The notes under the pieces are model-generated. The model did not search any database and was not told the origin of the DNA. It saw only the letters and a list, made by a program, of their open reading frames with translations. The translations under genes and the position numbers were made by a program. From Nitrososphaerota archaeon (lineage in GTDB: Archaea > Thermoproteota > Nitrososphaeria_A > Caldarchaeales > Calditenuaceae), in NCBI GenBank assembly GCA_009889515.1, contig WUQR01000139.1:1054001-1118000 (forward strand): DNA of 64,000 nt. The letters are read 5' to 3'. How positions within the stretch are numbered: the stretch's first letter is position 1; each line of letters begins with the position of its first letter. This document shows, piece by piece, positions 9,068 through 17,316 of this stretch.

Positions 9068-9421
9068 GTGGAGATCTGGCAAAACAGGGTGTGGGATGAA
9101 TTATTCCCCGGTGTCTACCGCTCCGTCTTGGCTCACCACCCCTCAACAATGCTCATGCTGGTGCGAATTCTACCTGGTGCGGTTGTGCCGAGGCATAACC
9201 ATCCACATCTTCAGGCAGGGGTTGTGTTGAGAGGCTCTCTGCTCTTCAGGACCGAGCGGGGCGAGAGCGTCCTGAGAGAGGGTGATTCCTACCTCATTGA
9301 GCCTTGGGAGCTGCATGAGGTGATAAACAATGGAACGGAGGAGGCCCTCGCACTCGACGTATTTAACCCGGCCCGAGAAGACTACGCTAAAGCAGCTAGG
9401 AAACCAGACCGAATCATCTAA
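9068..9421 (+). CDS. Cupin-fold protein
   Basis: A single small beta-barrel domain of 117 residues. Cupin motif 1 is HNHPHLQAGVVLRGSL, with His residues likely to bind metal and Gln where many have Glu. Motif 2 is GDSYLIEPWELHEVINN. Such proteins range from isomerases to sensors, and the substrate cannot be told from sequence. GTG is the start. It stands alone, followed by convergent genes. Confidence 0.85.
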   Translation: MEIWQNRVWDELFPGVYRSVLAHHPSTMLMLVRILPGAVVPRHNHPHLQAGVVLRGSLLFRTERGESVLREGDSYLIEPWELHEVINNGTEEALALDVFNPAREDYAKAARKPDRII

Positions 9422-9433
9422 ACCAATAACGGG

Positions 9434-10072
9434 CTACTGTTGCCGTTGTCTGAGGTTTTCTCTGATATAGAGCCGCGCAAGATAGAGTGCCGCAAGCAAA
9501 ATAACTATGCTGATCCCCAGTCTCAGCGGGTCCGGCACAAACCTTGAAGGAGTGATTAGGAGGGAGAGTGCCGCAAGCGTGGGTGGCAACAGTATTACTA
9601 GGGCTGCGAAGAAGACCGTCTCCACAAAGCCTCTTTCCGAGAGGAGCCGCGCCAATGAGTCAAGCCAGCTATCCTTCACAGGAACCTCAAGCTCAGGAGA
9701 CCCGCCTATCCCATAAACCTTTACCGCGATGTCTCTGAAGAGGAGTGGGTCGCTGGCAGCGAATCCGTCCTCCCTCAATAATCCATGGAGCACTCCATCC
9801 TTCACTATCCTAATCTCGGGAGGGGAGGTAAAGACGTCAAACCCGCGCAGCTTCGCCACCAGCGCGGCGGCCCTTATGACACGATCATTAATCTTCAGCT
9901 TCAGCTTCTCGTCAAAGTATCCGAGGAGGAGCGGATTGTTGGAGAGGACTCTGTTGATGGTTATGTTGCTGTCTTTAAAGACTGGAAATGATGCTTGGAT
10001 GTCTGCGAGACTCTTTCCTTCCCTAGATTGCTTGAGAACCCATTCGGCAGCCTTCTGGAAAGCCTCCGACAA
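9434..10072 (-). CDS. Membrane protein of unknown function, downstream of ribK
   Basis: Not recognised. The 212-residue protein has a soluble N-terminal ~150 residues, partly helical at the start, with a predicted alpha/beta part around residues 60-135. Two membrane helices follow (~152-174 and ~183-203) and a basic tail ends it. It begins 9 bases after the riboflavin kinase stop on the same strand, so it is probably cotranscribed. No transporter or enzyme motif was seen. Confidence 0.6.
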   Translation of the reverse strand: MSEAFQKAAEWVLKQSREGKSLADIQASFPVFKDSNITINRVLSNNPLLLGYFDEKLKLKINDRVIRAAALVAKLRGFDVFTSPPEIRIVKDGVLHGLLREDGFAASDPLLFRDIAVKVYGIGGSPELEVPVKDSWLDSLARLLSERGFVETVFFAALVILLPPTLAALSLLITPSRFVPDPLRLGISIVILLAALYLARLYIRENLRQRQQ

Positions 10073-10081
10073 CTCGTGAAA

Positions 10082-10822
10082 TCAAGTTTTAGGCAGAATT
10101 TGACCCTTATCCTCCTGTGAAATCTGTCCAGTGGCCGAAAAATTGACTGTGGGGAGTGTTACGGTTATCTTGACCTTGTCGCCATCAGATAGCCCATACT
10201 TGCCCCGCAGATACACGGGAGATATCAGTTCTATGACGTTCTCTCCATAATGCGTCCTCTCGATGTATAGGATCGCGCAGAGGTCGGAGTTGTTGAAGGA
10301 CGCGAGTATCGCCCGCGCTCCACCATAGGTCCGGTTCCTGTCCCTGAACCCTTCTATCCATATGTCAGCGTATTTGCTGACAAGCCTCCTATTCTGGATC
10401 GAGTCCCATGACAAGAGATTCACGTTAAGCGTCCCCGGGTACGGGTCGAAGCCCAGCTTCTTTCTAATCTGTTCCCTGTACCAAGGCAGGGAGATGTAAT
10501 ACGCGCCCTCACCCATCCCGCTGAAGACCCGGCCCTCAAGCACCACCTCGACAGGCTTCTCAATTATCCTCTTCAACTCCGCATACAACTCAGACAGCTC
10601 ATTGATGGATTTCTCGGTCAACCTCACATAGCACGATCTACCAACCATCCGCCTTTCAATAAACCCTTCCCTCTCCATCTTTATCATGATGCGGGATGCG
10701 GACTGTTGTGAAGTGTTTAGGAACTTTGCTAGGGCTGGTGTTGTGACTTGGACTCCGTTACTGAAGCCGTTTCTCTCGTAGAGGTAGAGTAGGAGGCGGA
10801 GCTGCATTTTGTTTAGATTCAT
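10082..10822 (-). CDS. ribK: CTP-dependent riboflavin kinase with N-terminal winged helix
   Basis: Archaeal RibK makes FMN from riboflavin using CTP. Residues ~1-75 form a winged-helix domain (TTPALAKFLNTSQQSASRIM). Residues ~90-225 match the RibK barrel, with GRVFSGMGEGAYYISLPWY and DPYPGTLNVNL. The fusion is common in archaea and suggests that the same protein may regulate transcription, possibly of its own gene. The length (246) is normal for the fused form. Confidence 0.93.
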   Translation of the reverse strand: MNLNKMQLRLLLYLYERNGFSNGVQVTTPALAKFLNTSQQSASRIMIKMEREGFIERRMVGRSCYVRLTEKSINELSELYAELKRIIEKPVEVVLEGRVFSGMGEGAYYISLPWYREQIRKKLGFDPYPGTLNVNLLSWDSIQNRRLVSKYADIWIEGFRDRNRTYGGARAILASFNNSDLCAILYIERTHYGENVIELISPVYLRGKYGLSDGDKVKITVTLPTVNFSATGQISQEDKGQILPKT

Positions 10823-10951
10823 CTAATATTACGGCGTTATACTCCCTCATTAATCTATTCCTACCCGGCGGCCCCTAAAAGACTTTGGGCGACCCCCGCT
10901 TCTAAAATTATTCCCTCCTAAGCCCAGATTGATAGGGATTAAATCTCAGGT

Positions 10952-11566
10952 CTAGAACGGGATCGTCTCCATCCTGATAACCCCAGACCGGCCGATCACA
11001 AGAATGTCTATCCCATTCCCACTAGCCGCGTCTCGCGTAGCCCCTGCCTTGACAGCCTTCACTGCTAGCTCACTTATCTCTTCAGACCTTGCCCCCGGCT
11101 TAAACCAAGTCTCAAGCACACCGGCAGCTATCTCAGCCCCGCTGCCAACAGCCGTGTAGTCATCCTCGATCATGGAGCCGAGCGGGTCTAGCACATATAT
11201 GTGGGGGCCGGTCGAGTCGACGCCGCCCACAACCGTCTCAGTGAAGTATGGGAAGAATCTGTTTCCGAATAGGTAGGTGGATAGGACTTTTGCGACTGTG
11301 TTTACGGATGGGAGCCTGCCCTGCTCGAGTATGTAGAGGTTTATCAATGCCTTGGCCTCCCTTATGAGACCCTGCATATCTGAGACCAACCCGGCGCAGG
11401 CCGCCCCCGCATTCTTTGTCAGCTGGAAGACCTTCTGAGCATTCTTGGAGACGACGAAGTTGCCATAGGACAGCCTCTTCTCAGAGGCTAAGACAACGCT
11501 GTCGGCACCCTTTATCCCGACAGTAGTGGCCCCTGGAATAATGTAGTAGCCCTGCTGCACAACCAT
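10952..11566 (-). CDS. psmB: 20S proteasome beta subunit, probably inactive (Ala at position 1)
   Basis: A beta-type subunit by its short leader, SEKRLSYGNFVVSKNAQKVF, and the VGSGAEIAAGVLE and RDAASGNGID stretches. Numbering from the usual processing point after Gly, the mature chain would start A-T-T-V-G, while active subunits start T-T-T-V-G. Glu17 and Lys33 equivalents are kept. It most resembles the PsmB1 class of Thermoproteota, which is reported as catalytically inactive beside an active paralogue. ATG at 11566 is chosen over TTG at 11581 because a TATA-like TTTTAAA lies at 11584-11590. No active beta or alpha gene is in the window. Confidence 0.9.
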   Translation of the reverse strand: MVVQQGYYIIPGATTVGIKGADSVVLASEKRLSYGNFVVSKNAQKVFQLTKNAGAACAGLVSDMQGLIREAKALINLYILEQGRLPSVNTVAKVLSTYLFGNRFFPYFTETVVGGVDSTGPHIYVLDPLGSMIEDDYTAVGSGAEIAAGVLETWFKPGARSEEISELAVKAVKAGATRDAASGNGIDILVIGRSGVIRMETIPF

Positions 11567-11581
11567 TAAAGAATAGTTCAA

Positions 11582-12085
11582 CCTTTTAAAGTTGTGCTGG
11601 GGTACTGTCTGCCTCTAAACCACCTCCCCCTCATCGTATCCACACTCATACTCTTTATGTAGGACGCCTAATTCGTAATCTGCACCCCAATCTCCTCCAG
11701 CCACATCCTCATAGCTCTTATGGTGGACAACCTCCACATCAGTATTATCAACCTCTCCCATGACTTTCTCCTCGAGGACCTCTCCAACTCTCCCCCTTAC
11801 ACTCTACAAGCTCATAGAATCCTTGGCACTTCATTTTAACAGATGATTCTCGGGTCTTTCCCGTCTTTATGGTCTATTCTAATTGATATCACTTTCACCA
11901 CGTGGTCTCAAAGCCTAAATACCGTTAAACCCTCACCACCTCTAGTCATGGTTTGGATGGAAATACATCACACTAGACCAAGCCGCTCCAAAGGACTTCA
12001 TGATACGAGGGTGTATTGCCGAGGTCGTAAGAGGGAGGGATTGAAGGGAATAAGGAGGAGAAGTCTAAAGAAGGGGTGAGAAGGC
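11582..12085. other. Long intergenic region between psmB and the IS110-like gene
   Basis: Besides the doubtful 48-residue frame, the right part holds CCACGTGG (11899-11906), a TATA-like CCTAAATAC near 11913-11921, and a 43-codon basic frame from ATG 11948 to TGA 12077-12079, which ends 6 bases before the transposase-like gene. If the downstream gene is an IS110-type element, its left end should lie here. No terminal inverted repeat or target duplication could be recognised. Confidence 0.4.
11615..11761 (-). CDS. Possible 48-residue acidic small protein
   Basis: A short open frame from ATG 11761 to TAG 11617-11615, upstream of the proteasome gene on the same strand. The product is rich in Asp, Glu and Val with two adjacent His residues and ends DEGEVV. 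Codon use looks ordinary, but no homologue is recognised, and it could be chance coding in a non-coding leader. Confidence 0.22.
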   Translation of the reverse strand: MGEVDNTDVEVVHHKSYEDVAGGDWGADYELGVLHKEYECGYDEGEVV

Positions 12086-12952
12086 GTGGGTGAGGCCCGG
12101 GAAGAAGAAATGAGGGTTTCTGGGATGGCTGTTAGGAGGTTTTATGTTGATGTTCATAGTCGCGTTGATTGGAAGCCTCATACAGTATTTGATTGTGAGA
12201 GGTTCAAGATGGTTTGGAGGTTATCAGAGATTGATGCGAAAGATGGTGATGAGGTATACGTTGACTCCTTACCCGCCGAGGCCTATAGAGACGTCATCGA
12301 TCTTATGAAGAGAGGGGTGAGGGTTTTCAGACTGAAAAGGCTGGACATCCTACCTAAGTTGAGGGCACAGATCAATGTAGAGAAAACGCATGAAAATGAT
12401 GCATTTATTCTATCAACACTTGATGAAAATTTCTTTAGAGAACTTCATGAAGAGGAGGTAAGGCTTAGGATGCTGATTGCCGAATACAATAAACTTTTAA
12501 GGCTTCTTAAAAGAATGAGGCAGCTGGATTGCAGAGTTGAAGGATTCGCTGAAGCCAGGCGAATCATACGGAGAGCTAAAGACAGGCTCGCTGAGCAGAT
12601 AGCTGCTGAAGCAGAGACAATAATCCCAAGATACAGGGAGGTTTGTGAGAGGCTCGGACTTTCCGATAATGATGTGCATGGAAAGGCAGCTCTAGCAGAC
12701 CTTATGCTGAATATAGATTTCAACAGAGGTCTACGGAAGATACTGAGCTACCTTGGGCGTCACCAACACAATAGAAGCCATTACAATAAAAGAATAAGAA
12801 TGGCTCTTGAGAGACTATCCATGAGCTACTACCAGAGACGCATAGTCAGAGCAAAGGAGCAAGTTAAACTACTTAAGACTATTAGGGGAATGGTGGCTTC
12901 ACAGTCTGACGGCGGGGAAGAGGGCCGTATGAGGCCGGGCACCAATGGTTAA
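12086..12952 (+). CDS. IS110-like DEDD transposase/recombinase (possibly degenerate or domesticated)
   Basis: Residues ~15-115 fit the RuvC-like DEDD domain of IS110 transposases: RRFYVDVHS supplies the first Asp, EVYVDSLPAEAYRDVI fits the second motif, and KTHENDAFILS matches the family's KTDxxDAxxLA. After a helical linker, KILSYLGR and YNKRIRMALERL resemble the Transposase_20 domain, but its usual PGIG motif is not visible. Base composition is clearly richer in A+T than neighbouring genes, a sign of transfer. Starts at GTG 12086, or ATG at 12110 or 12125. The 3' end overlaps a candidate structured RNA. Confidence 0.6.
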   Translation: MGEAREEEMRVSGMAVRRFYVDVHSRVDWKPHTVFDCERFKMVWRLSEIDAKDGDEVYVDSLPAEAYRDVIDLMKRGVRVFRLKRLDILPKLRAQINVEKTHENDAFILSTLDENFFRELHEEEVRLRMLIAEYNKLLRLLKRMRQLDCRVEGFAEARRIIRRAKDRLAEQIAAEAETIIPRYREVCERLGLSDNDVHGKAALADLMLNIDFNRGLRKILSYLGRHQHNRSHYNKRIRMALERLSMSYYQRRIVRAKEQVKLLKTIRGMVASQSDGGEEGRMRPGTNG

Positions 12953-13020
12953 ACCGCTGCGAGCCAAATAAGGTGGCTCAAGGCGCCCAACCTTTTACTG
13001 CTACGGCTCATACGGTTCTC
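12921..13020 (+). ncRNA. Candidate structured RNA at the 3' end of the IS110-like gene
   Basis: A perfect 9-bp stem pairs CCGTATGAG (12925-12933) with CTCATACGG (13007-13015). Inside it GGGC (12937-12940) pairs with GCCC (12985-12988), and GAGCCA (12961-12966) pairs with TGGCTC (12974-12979) around a 7-base loop. A further GGCC-GTGA-GGCC hairpin follows at 13033-13044, and a pyrimidine-rich, T-rich tract at 13058-13080 could end transcription. IS110-family elements carry bridge/seek RNAs in non-coding ends, downstream in the IS1111 group. Equating this fold with such an RNA is inference. Confidence 0.35.
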
Positions 13021-13057
13021 CTAGATGCTGTCAGGCCGTGAGGCCACCAGTCAACTT

Positions 13058-13080
13058 TCCCTTCTTTCTCTCCCTTTTTA
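13058..13080 (+). terminator. Pyrimidine-rich terminator candidate
   Basis: A run of C and T ending in TTTTT follows the candidate RNA and precedes uS13. T-rich tracts are typical archaeal termination signals. Confidence 0.35.
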
Positions 13081-13154
13081 AATAAAACTTAGGCCTATAT
13101 GGACGGTGTGAATCATAAAATGCATGCCTCCATCGCCCGATTCTACATCAGAGC

Positions 13155-13165
13155 CATATTTATTT
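13155..13165 (+). promoter_or_regulatory. TATA box for uS13
   Basis: CATATTTATTT is centred ~32 bases before the ATG at 13192, consistent with a very short leader. Confidence 0.55.
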
Positions 13166-13191
13166 AGAAGAGCCCCAACACATTATCCCAG

Positions 13192-13674
13192 ATGGCCCAG
13201 CAGGAGCTCAGACTGATCGTTAGGCTGCTCAACGTCGACTTAGACGGCGGTAAGAAGGTACCCTACGCGCTCGCGGGGATAAAGGGGGTGGGGATACCAC
13301 TAGGATACGCCGTTGCGAGGGCAGTAGGCATCGACCCAGAGCTGAGACTTGGACAGCTAACTGACCAGCAGCTAGCGATGATTGAAGACTGTATAAGGAA
13401 TCCGGCAAAGTACGGTATTCCGTCTTGGATGTATAATCGGAGGCGGGATCCTCAGAGTGGGAAAGACCTTCACCTAATAGGCGCTGATCTCGACTTGGCG
13501 ATAAAGGAGGATATTCAGAGGGAGATGAGGATAAAGTCTTGGAGAGGGGTTCGGCACTCTCTTGGCCTTAAGGTTAGGGGGCAGAGGACTAGGACTACGG
13601 GGCGGAAGACCGGGCCAGTGGGTGTTGTCAGAAAGGCCGCTGAGGCGGCTGCGAAAGAGGCTAGTAAGAAATAG
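13192..13674 (+). CDS. rps13: Small-subunit ribosomal protein uS13
   Basis: The 160-residue protein matches archaeal uS13, which contacts the subunit bridge and the P-site tRNA. It shows the helix-hairpin-helix ALAGIKGVGIPLGYAVARA (~26-45), WMYNRRRDPQSGKDLHLIG, and the basic tail around HSLGLKVRGQRTRTTGRK. The C-terminal KAAEAAAKEASKK extension is usual for archaea. It has its own promoter. The downstream MetE-like gene is convergent, one base away. Confidence 0.97.
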   Translation: MAQQELRLIVRLLNVDLDGGKKVPYALAGIKGVGIPLGYAVARAVGIDPELRLGQLTDQQLAMIEDCIRNPAKYGIPSWMYNRRRDPQSGKDLHLIGADLDLAIKEDIQREMRIKSWRGVRHSLGLKVRGQRTRTTGRKTGPVGVVRKAAEAAAKEASKK

Positions 13675-13675
13675 C

Positions 13676-14794
13676 TCAGCCCCGTTCTATAGCCTCCCGC
13701 GCGAGTCTTGCACCCTCAACTAGGCTCTTTTCCTTCCTAAAGGCAACATCCCATCTCCTAGTCCTTAAGCCGCAGTCATTACAGGCTATAATCCGAGAGG
13801 GGTCGTCTAGAACTTTGGCAGCGTAGAGGAGCCTATCCCTCACCAGCTCAGGCGGTTCTATGTAATCGGAGTGCACATCTATTACGCCGGGGGCAATCAT
13901 AAAATTCGCCGAGTACTCCTTGAAGAGCTTCAAGACCTCGTAGCCGATCCTCTCATTCTGCCCCAGCCTCACCGTATCTCTGTTTGCACACTCGATTGAT
14001 AGCTCATGGGCCTTGGCTTCAAGTATGTGGGGGAACAATAGACGGTAGTCGCTGTAGCAGATGTGAATTGTGAAGCGCGCATTGATTCCCTTTACCAGCT
14101 CGTTAAACGCCTCCACGAACAGGCCTACCTCTCCAGGCTTAGTTGTGGCAGCAGGCTCGTCTATCTGAATCCTGTTGGCACCATTCTCCACAAGCGACAA
14201 AACTACAGGCCTCACCACCTCCTTTGCCAGATCAAACACCATCTCCCTCCTCGCCTCCCTCCGCCTCTCTATGAGGCTCTCAGACGGCCTAGCTTTTGCG
14301 ACATAGTACTCGTCGAAGCTCCAGTCAGACAGGGTGTATGGCCCTGTTATGGGAACCTTTAGCTCCCGACGTGCATGCCGCTTTGCGAATAGGAACTCGG
14401 GGACGTAGCTATTCTCGACTAGCTGGGGCTTTGACTTTATTGCCGCCTTATTGTATGTCTCGGCATCCCAGACCTTCACCTTTCCGAGAAACTCTACACC
14501 CTTTACCTGCCTAAGAGCGTGCTCATACATCTCAATCCTCTTCTGCTCTCCATCCCAAACAACGTCCAGCCCTGCAGCCTCGTGAAATCGAATAGCATAG
14601 AGAGAGGCCCAATCCCGCAGCTCCTCCTGCGTATACTCTTTTCTTCTAAGCTTATCCACCAGCACCTCATATCCCTCCACACCCAACATCTTCCCCCAGT
14701 ACTCTGCCTCCGATATCACAACATCATCCAGCCTCTTACGCAGGAAAGGAGCCCTCATGAGACTGCCGACTTCCTGTGTCGGGAAAAGCTTCAA
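13676..14794 (-). CDS. Cobalamin-independent methionine-synthase-like protein (core MetE catalytic domain)
   Basis: The 372-residue protein corresponds to the C-terminal barrel of MetE. Zinc-site residues are visible as His-x-Cys in IHICYSD (~235) and Cys in NDCGLRTR (~340), with QIDEPAA in the substrate region. Short archaeal core MetE proteins transfer a methyl group to homocysteine, probably from a methylcorrinoid or other donor rather than polyglutamyl folate. It overlaps the upstream partner by four bases, so the two are translationally coupled and probably act together. Confidence 0.88.
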   Translation of the reverse strand: MKLFPTQEVGSLMRAPFLRKRLDDVVISEAEYWGKMLGVEGYEVLVDKLRRKEYTQEELRDWASLYAIRFHEAAGLDVVWDGEQKRIEMYEHALRQVKGVEFLGKVKVWDAETYNKAAIKSKPQLVENSYVPEFLFAKRHARRELKVPITGPYTLSDWSFDEYYVAKARPSESLIERRREARREMVFDLAKEVVRPVVLSLVENGANRIQIDEPAATTKPGEVGLFVEAFNELVKGINARFTIHICYSDYRLLFPHILEAKAHELSIECANRDTVRLGQNERIGYEVLKLFKEYSANFMIAPGVIDVHSDYIEPPELVRDRLLYAAKVLDDPSRIIACNDCGLRTRRWDVAFRKEKSLVEGARLAREAIERG

Positions 14795-15762
14795 GACAGG
14801 CCACCCCTCAGAAGCCTATAAGCGGCTGCAAGCCTCTCAATCTTCGCATCAGCCACACGCCTCGGCAGATACTCAAGGTCTGTGTTAGTGGTTAAATGGT
14901 ATGATTTAGCATTGACACACCTAACCATACTGGATAATATTGCCCCTATCTCCTCACTACTCTCAACGTAACTATTCCGCGCATCAATGCATCCGATCGC
15001 GAGAGCACCCTCGAAGGAGTACCCTCTGACTCGCTCGAGATTTGTGGAGTAGGGGTCTATTCCCACAATATCGACAGGTGCATCGAGTATCCATGGAAAA
15101 GCGTTGGAGGCATCGTAGAAGAAGAGGTGGACCATGAGCAGCCCGCCGAATCCGTTCTTTATAACTCTGAGGGCCTCTTTCACGGTTTCTACACGGTCCA
15201 TGTCGAGCCTCTTCTCGACGAGGGATGGGGCGCTGAGCTGGAGTAGCGCCGGCCCAGAGTCTTTAAGAGATCTCAACTCATCCACAATTATTCCTGCAAA
15301 GTCTAGAACCAGGTCCTCCCACCTGCTATATGACTGGTTGGTTGATAGGCTGTAGAACGTGTAGGGCTCTAGGAGAATAAGTTTCCAGTTAACCCCCTTC
15401 AAAAGGTCTGTAAAGACATATTTCTCAAGGATGCTAGTTGTTCTCACGAGGTTTGAGACTATTACGGGCTTCTTGTAGAAGAGGTTGTTGTCGAACCAAC
15501 GCGTCAGGGGGCCAACCTTAACACCCTCCAAGTGTTCGGCGAAGGGCCGCAGAATGTCGTGCCATAGGAGCTGGCCCTCAACTATGTATGTCATGCCCAG
15601 CCGCCTCTGCATCTCAATAAGCGCAGAGGCCTCCCGCCGCGCCAGAGCCACTACACTATCATAGGTCTCCCGCCCCTCAGCAAACCTTCTAAAAGCCATA
15701 ATCAGCTCCTCAGACCTCGGCATCACACCTCCTAAGTGACACGCCTCTACCTCCAACACCAC
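14791..15762 (-). CDS. MetE-paralogue without zinc ligands, partner of the core MetE gene
   Basis: The 323-residue protein has the MetE/UROD-type barrel layout, but the zinc positions are changed: VHLFFYD replaces HxC, and TTNTDLEYLPRR stands where MetE has NxDCGLxxR. It therefore resembles the non-catalytic N-terminal half of full-length MetE supplied as a separate subunit. A TATA-like CTTTATTAC on the minus strand near 15788-15797 suits the GTG start at 15762; ATG 15723 is an alternative. Role in methyl-donor binding or assembly is inference. Confidence 0.75.
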   Translation of the reverse strand: MVLEVEACHLGGVMPRSEELIMAFRRFAEGRETYDSVVALARREASALIEMQRRLGMTYIVEGQLLWHDILRPFAEHLEGVKVGPLTRWFDNNLFYKKPVIVSNLVRTTSILEKYVFTDLLKGVNWKLILLEPYTFYSLSTNQSYSRWEDLVLDFAGIIVDELRSLKDSGPALLQLSAPSLVEKRLDMDRVETVKEALRVIKNGFGGLLMVHLFFYDASNAFPWILDAPVDIVGIDPYSTNLERVRGYSFEGALAIGCIDARNSYVESSEEIGAILSSMVRCVNAKSYHLTTNTDLEYLPRRVADAKIERLAAAYRLLRGGLS

Positions 15763-15855
15763 GCCACAAATACACCCACTCCAAGGCCGTAATAAAGAGG
15801 TTACACGCGGGTAATCCTCTTATCTTAGCCGGCCAACAATAAACGGTGCTGAATT

Positions 15856-17316
15856 ATGGACGACTCTAGAAGGGACGTAGCCGCGTTCTATGCAAGCTGT
15901 AAGGAGGCGGCGGACTATATTCTAGATGAGGTTAGCCGCGGCGCGGAGATACTCGTCGCCGGCCACAACGATGCTGATGGATTATCCTCGATTGGAGTTG
16001 TGGCTGGTGGGCTCCTAGACATTGGAGCCAAGTTTATTGCTAGGAGTGTTTTCAGGCTTGAAGAGTTTATTGAGGTAATGGGCGAGCACAACGGTAGAAT
16101 GATCATACTTGTGGACATGGGTGGAGGCAGTATAGGTGAGCTCAAAAGCATCTTCGGTGAGGCGAAGCTTGTTATAATTGACCACCACCAGCCGGACCAG
16201 ACTTCTGTGGGGGAGAGGTGGAAGCATGTTAACCCCCACCTATTCGGTATTGACGGAGAATCTGAGGTGAGCGCGGCGGGTGTCGCATACTTCGTAATGA
16301 GGAATATTGTCCCTAATCCGCAGAGATACGCCCCCCTGGCTGTTGTCGGGAGTCTCGGAGACCTTCAAGACAAGGGGGAGAAGAGGAGGCTGGTCGGATT
16401 AAACGAGGAGATTGTCTCAGACGCGGTAAATGGGTCCCAACTCAGGGTCAGGGAAGACTTCATACTATATGGGAGAGAGTCCAAGCCCATACACCAAGCC
16501 CTAGCCAGCACTCAAAGCCCATACCTACCAGGCCTTAGCGGAGACGAGGCGGCATGCCTCTCACTTCTCATCGAGGCTGGAATAGAGGTGAGGGATGGGG
16601 ATAAGTGGAGGACAATCGCCGACCTATCTGAGGAGGAGAAGAGCAAGCTCTACAACGCTATAGTCTCCTATCTCGTGAAGAATAATCAGCCCACAGAGCC
16701 GGTTAGAGACTTGATTGGGACTGTTTATGAGCTAGTGAACGAGAGCGCCTCCTCCGGTCTCAGGGACGCTAGGGAATATTCACAGCTTCTAAATGCCTGT
16801 GGCAAGACGAACAATTCTTGGCTTGGAGTAGCAGTTGCCATGGGTTATAGGGGCTGGGTCCTCAAAGAGGCTCAGAGAGTAGTAGAGCAGTACAGGGCAA
16901 TGCTGAAGAAGAGCCTTGACTTTGCATCAAAAAATCTGGAACAGATGTATCACATAGTGGTTCTCCGCGTAGGGCCGGAGATAGACGTCAGACAGGTAAG
17001 CTCTGTGGCCTCAATCCTATCCTCCTCAAAGCTCATACCCGCCGATAAACCCCTAATAGTCCTAGGCCAAGAAGGCGGAATCGTCAAAGTCTCAGCCCGA
17101 GCCTCCCCCAAACTAGTCTCTCTAGGCGTGAACTTGGGTGTAGTGATGAGGGAGGCCGCCTCAAAGTTTTCTGGGCGGGGCGGTGGCCACAGGATAGCGG
17201 CCGGGGCCGAGATTCCTGCAGAGAGGCTTACACTCTTTCTGCTTGAGGTTGACAGACTCATCGGCGAGGCCCTCTCCCAAGTGAAGACTCAGATAACGCT
17301 AGATGACGAGTCATGA
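15856..17316 (+). CDS. DHH-family RecJ-like phosphoesterase (archaeal GAN/RecJ)
   Basis: Contains GHNDADGLSSI and IIDHHQP, the DHH metal-binding motifs, and the DHHA1 motif GRGGGHRIAAGA near the end. In archaea this 450-490 residue group includes GINS-associated nuclease (GAN), related to Cdc45, which acts on single-stranded DNA at replication forks or in repair. It heads the conserved archaeal recJ - pcc1 - S3Ae neighbourhood; its stop overlaps pcc1 by four bases. Confidence 0.9.
   Translation: MDDSRRDVAAFYASCKEAADYILDEVSRGAEILVAGHNDADGLSSIGVVAGGLLDIGAKFIARSVFRLEEFIEVMGEHNGRMIILVDMGGGSIGELKSIFGEAKLVIIDHHQPDQTSVGERWKHVNPHLFGIDGESEVSAAGVAYFVMRNIVPNPQRYAPLAVVGSLGDLQDKGEKRRLVGLNEEIVSDAVNGSQLRVREDFILYGRESKPIHQALASTQSPYLPGLSGDEAACLSLLIEAGIEVRDGDKWRTIADLSEEEKSKLYNAIVSYLVKNNQPTEPVRDLIGTVYELVNESASSGLRDAREYSQLLNACGKTNNSWLGVAVAMGYRGWVLKEAQRVVEQYRAMLKKSLDFASKNLEQMYHIVVLRVGPEIDVRQVSSVASILSSSKLIPADKPLIVLGQEGGIVKVSARASPKLVSLGVNLGVVMREAASKFSGRGGGHRIAAGAEIPAERLTLFLLEVDRLIGEALSQVKTQITLDDES

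Noticed and set aside
11615-11761. Antitoxin gene upstream of psmB.
   Set aside because: The product is small and acidic, but no partner toxin or known antitoxin motif is present; kept only as a low-confidence ORF.
11843-12079. A 78-codon plus-strand frame before the IS110-like gene.
   Set aside because: Low-complexity basic product, no recognisable family; only the last 43 codons follow a TATA-like site, so it is mentioned only as part of the intergenic region.
12923-13020. Resemblance to group II intron domain V (GCCGTATGAGG and TACGGTTCT strands).
   Set aside because: There is no GNRA-capped short hairpin, no two-base bulge, the arms are 73 bases apart and no reverse transcriptase gene is present.
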